Origin: a gamma proteobacterium symbiont of Lucinoma myriamae
GTDB lineage: Bacteria; Pseudomonadota; Gammaproteobacteria; GRL18
Direction: 5' to 3'
Length of the DNA stretch: 6,088 nucleotides
Assembly: GCA_025655635.1 (NCBI GenBank)
Contig: JAHXIM010000541.1
Coordinates: forward strand, 1-6,088
In this document: in pieces, positions 5,664 through 6,088 of the stretch
Numbering within the stretch: position 1 is the first letter of the stretch
Layout of the letters: every line of letters begins with the position of its first letter
Position numbers and translations under genes: made by a program
Notes under the pieces: model-generated
Seen by the model: the letters and a program-made list of their open reading frames with translations, nothing else
Databases searched by the model: none
What the model was told of the DNA's origin: nothing

Positions 5664-5926
5664 ATAAATTGCTCATTAAATTAGATTAACAGTATATTAT
5701 GAAAAATAAATAGGTTTTAAATCATAAGATTTCAAGTGCGAAGGTATAATATTATGTGAATATCAGGGATAAATTGACTTTCATCAGTTAATGATAAATT
5801 GGGATAGTATATAATCATCGACAGATTATGAGCGCAAAATAAAAGATAGCAAAGTTAAAAAAAAATATTATACGATGAAAATATAGCCTTATAAAATTAA
5901 AGCTTATTGTTAATGTGATAGTTAAG
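5664..5926. other. 263-bp AT-rich intergenic region upstream of the 63-aa/Cas6-like operon
   Basis: No credible gene, tRNA or repeat array was seen on either strand. The stretch is very AT-rich, with a run of nine A near 5860. It contains the probable promoter of the 63-aa gene and ends at the right insertion element. It may hold remnants of whatever lay upstream before the element inserted. Confidence 0.6.
5707..5735 (-). promoter_or_regulatory. Candidate promoter for the 63-aa/Cas6-like operon
   Basis: On the minus strand TTGAAA (complement of 5730-5735) is followed after 17 nt by TATTTA (complement of 5707-5712), roughly 45 nt before the start codon. This is a motif match in AT-rich DNA only. 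A second -10-like TATACT lies closer to the gene without a good -35 box. Confidence 0.3.
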
Positions 5927-5989
5927 TAGTCAGCCCTGAAAAATATATTATCTATTTGAAATATAAGGATTTATCCCTGTTTCTGAGTG

Positions 5990-6042
5990 ACCATAAAGAC
6001 CAGAAATGTTACAATAAGCACAGATTTTCTGGTCGATTTGGT
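5990..6042 (+). promoter_or_regulatory. Leader hairpin in front of the transposase start
   Basis: ACCATAAAGACCAGAA (5990-6005) pairs with TTCTGGTCGATTTGGT (6027-6042): an inner 8-bp and an outer 4-bp stem around a short internal mismatch. The 3' arm abuts the GGTGA ribosome-binding site of the ATG at 6050. Such hairpins in other insertion sequences block translation of transcripts reading in from outside. That role here is inferred. Confidence 0.5.
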
Positions 6043-6049
6043 GAAAAAA

Positions 6050-6088
6050 ATGTACTCAACAGCAGGCAAAGATCAACAACTTAGCTTT
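6050..6088 (+). CDS. N-terminus of a probable insertion-sequence transposase (partial)
   Basis: Thirteen codons, MYSTAGKDQQLSF, run open to the window edge. A GGTGA ribosome-binding site lies 5 nt before the ATG. The call as transposase rests on its place just inside a duplicated, inverted element and on the short opening, which resembles starts of IS4/IS5-type transposases. The family cannot be decided from 13 residues. Confidence 0.5.
   Translation, partial: MYSTAGKDQQLSF

Larger units (their letters stand above)
5927..6088 (+). mobile_element. Right copy of inverted element: insertion-sequence 5' end, continuing off the window
   Basis: From TAGTCAGCCC at 5927 this stretch repeats the reverse complement of 1-87 with about 9 differences, then continues through a hairpin into a probable transposase start at 6050. 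Both copies therefore share a transposase leader and point away from the gene block. Terminal inverted repeats and target duplications cannot be checked because the far end is missing. Confidence 0.75.

Noticed and set aside
5664..5926. A small gene or RNA in the AT-rich gap
   Set aside because: No open frame with a ribosome-binding site and no convincing structured RNA could be supported.

Overview
The window looks like an accessory sulfur-oxidation segment from an AT-rich gammaproteobacterial sulfur oxidiser (Chromatiales/Thiotrichales type). That placement rests on gene content only. A cobyrinate a,c-diamide synthase-like gene (dsrN type) is followed by a cysteine-free IscA-like gene (dsrR type), the same N-R order as the 3' end of the classical dsr operon. 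Just upstream lies a DsrC-family gene. No dsrAB, dsrEFH or dsrMKJOP lies in the window.

Layout: all complete genes are on the minus strand, so they are transcribed right to left. From the right: a 63-aa unknown protein and a 228-aa protein resembling the Cas6/Cmx6 (type I-MYXAN) family form a tight two-gene unit with no CRISPR array in view. Next come a DsrC-like protein lacking both functional cysteines (RspA-like), a 69-aa unknown protein ending at a clear intrinsic terminator, DsrN, DsrR, a long hairpin, and finally a NarX/NarL-type sensor histidine kinase. Strong stem-loops divide the block into units: (63 aa + Cas6-like), (DsrC-like, 69 aa), (DsrN-DsrR) and (kinase).

Both ends of the window carry the same ~87-bp sequence in inverted orientation (about 9 differences). 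On the right it leads into the first 13 codons of what is probably an insertion-sequence transposase. The block is therefore bracketed by two copies of one element pointing outward. The left copy supplies the last codons and the stop of the kinase gene, and its response-regulator partner is not visible. The symmetric ends could mark a composite-transposon-like arrangement, or an assembly piece that stops at a multicopy repeat.

Inferred biology: DsrN probably modifies siroheme for dissimilatory sulfite reductase. DsrR and the cysteine-less DsrC-like protein are both cysteine-stripped relatives of sulfur/Fe-S proteins and fit regulatory roles. The kinase may sense redox or respiratory state. 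The Cas6-like/63-aa pair is the least explained part and the best candidate for an undescribed system.
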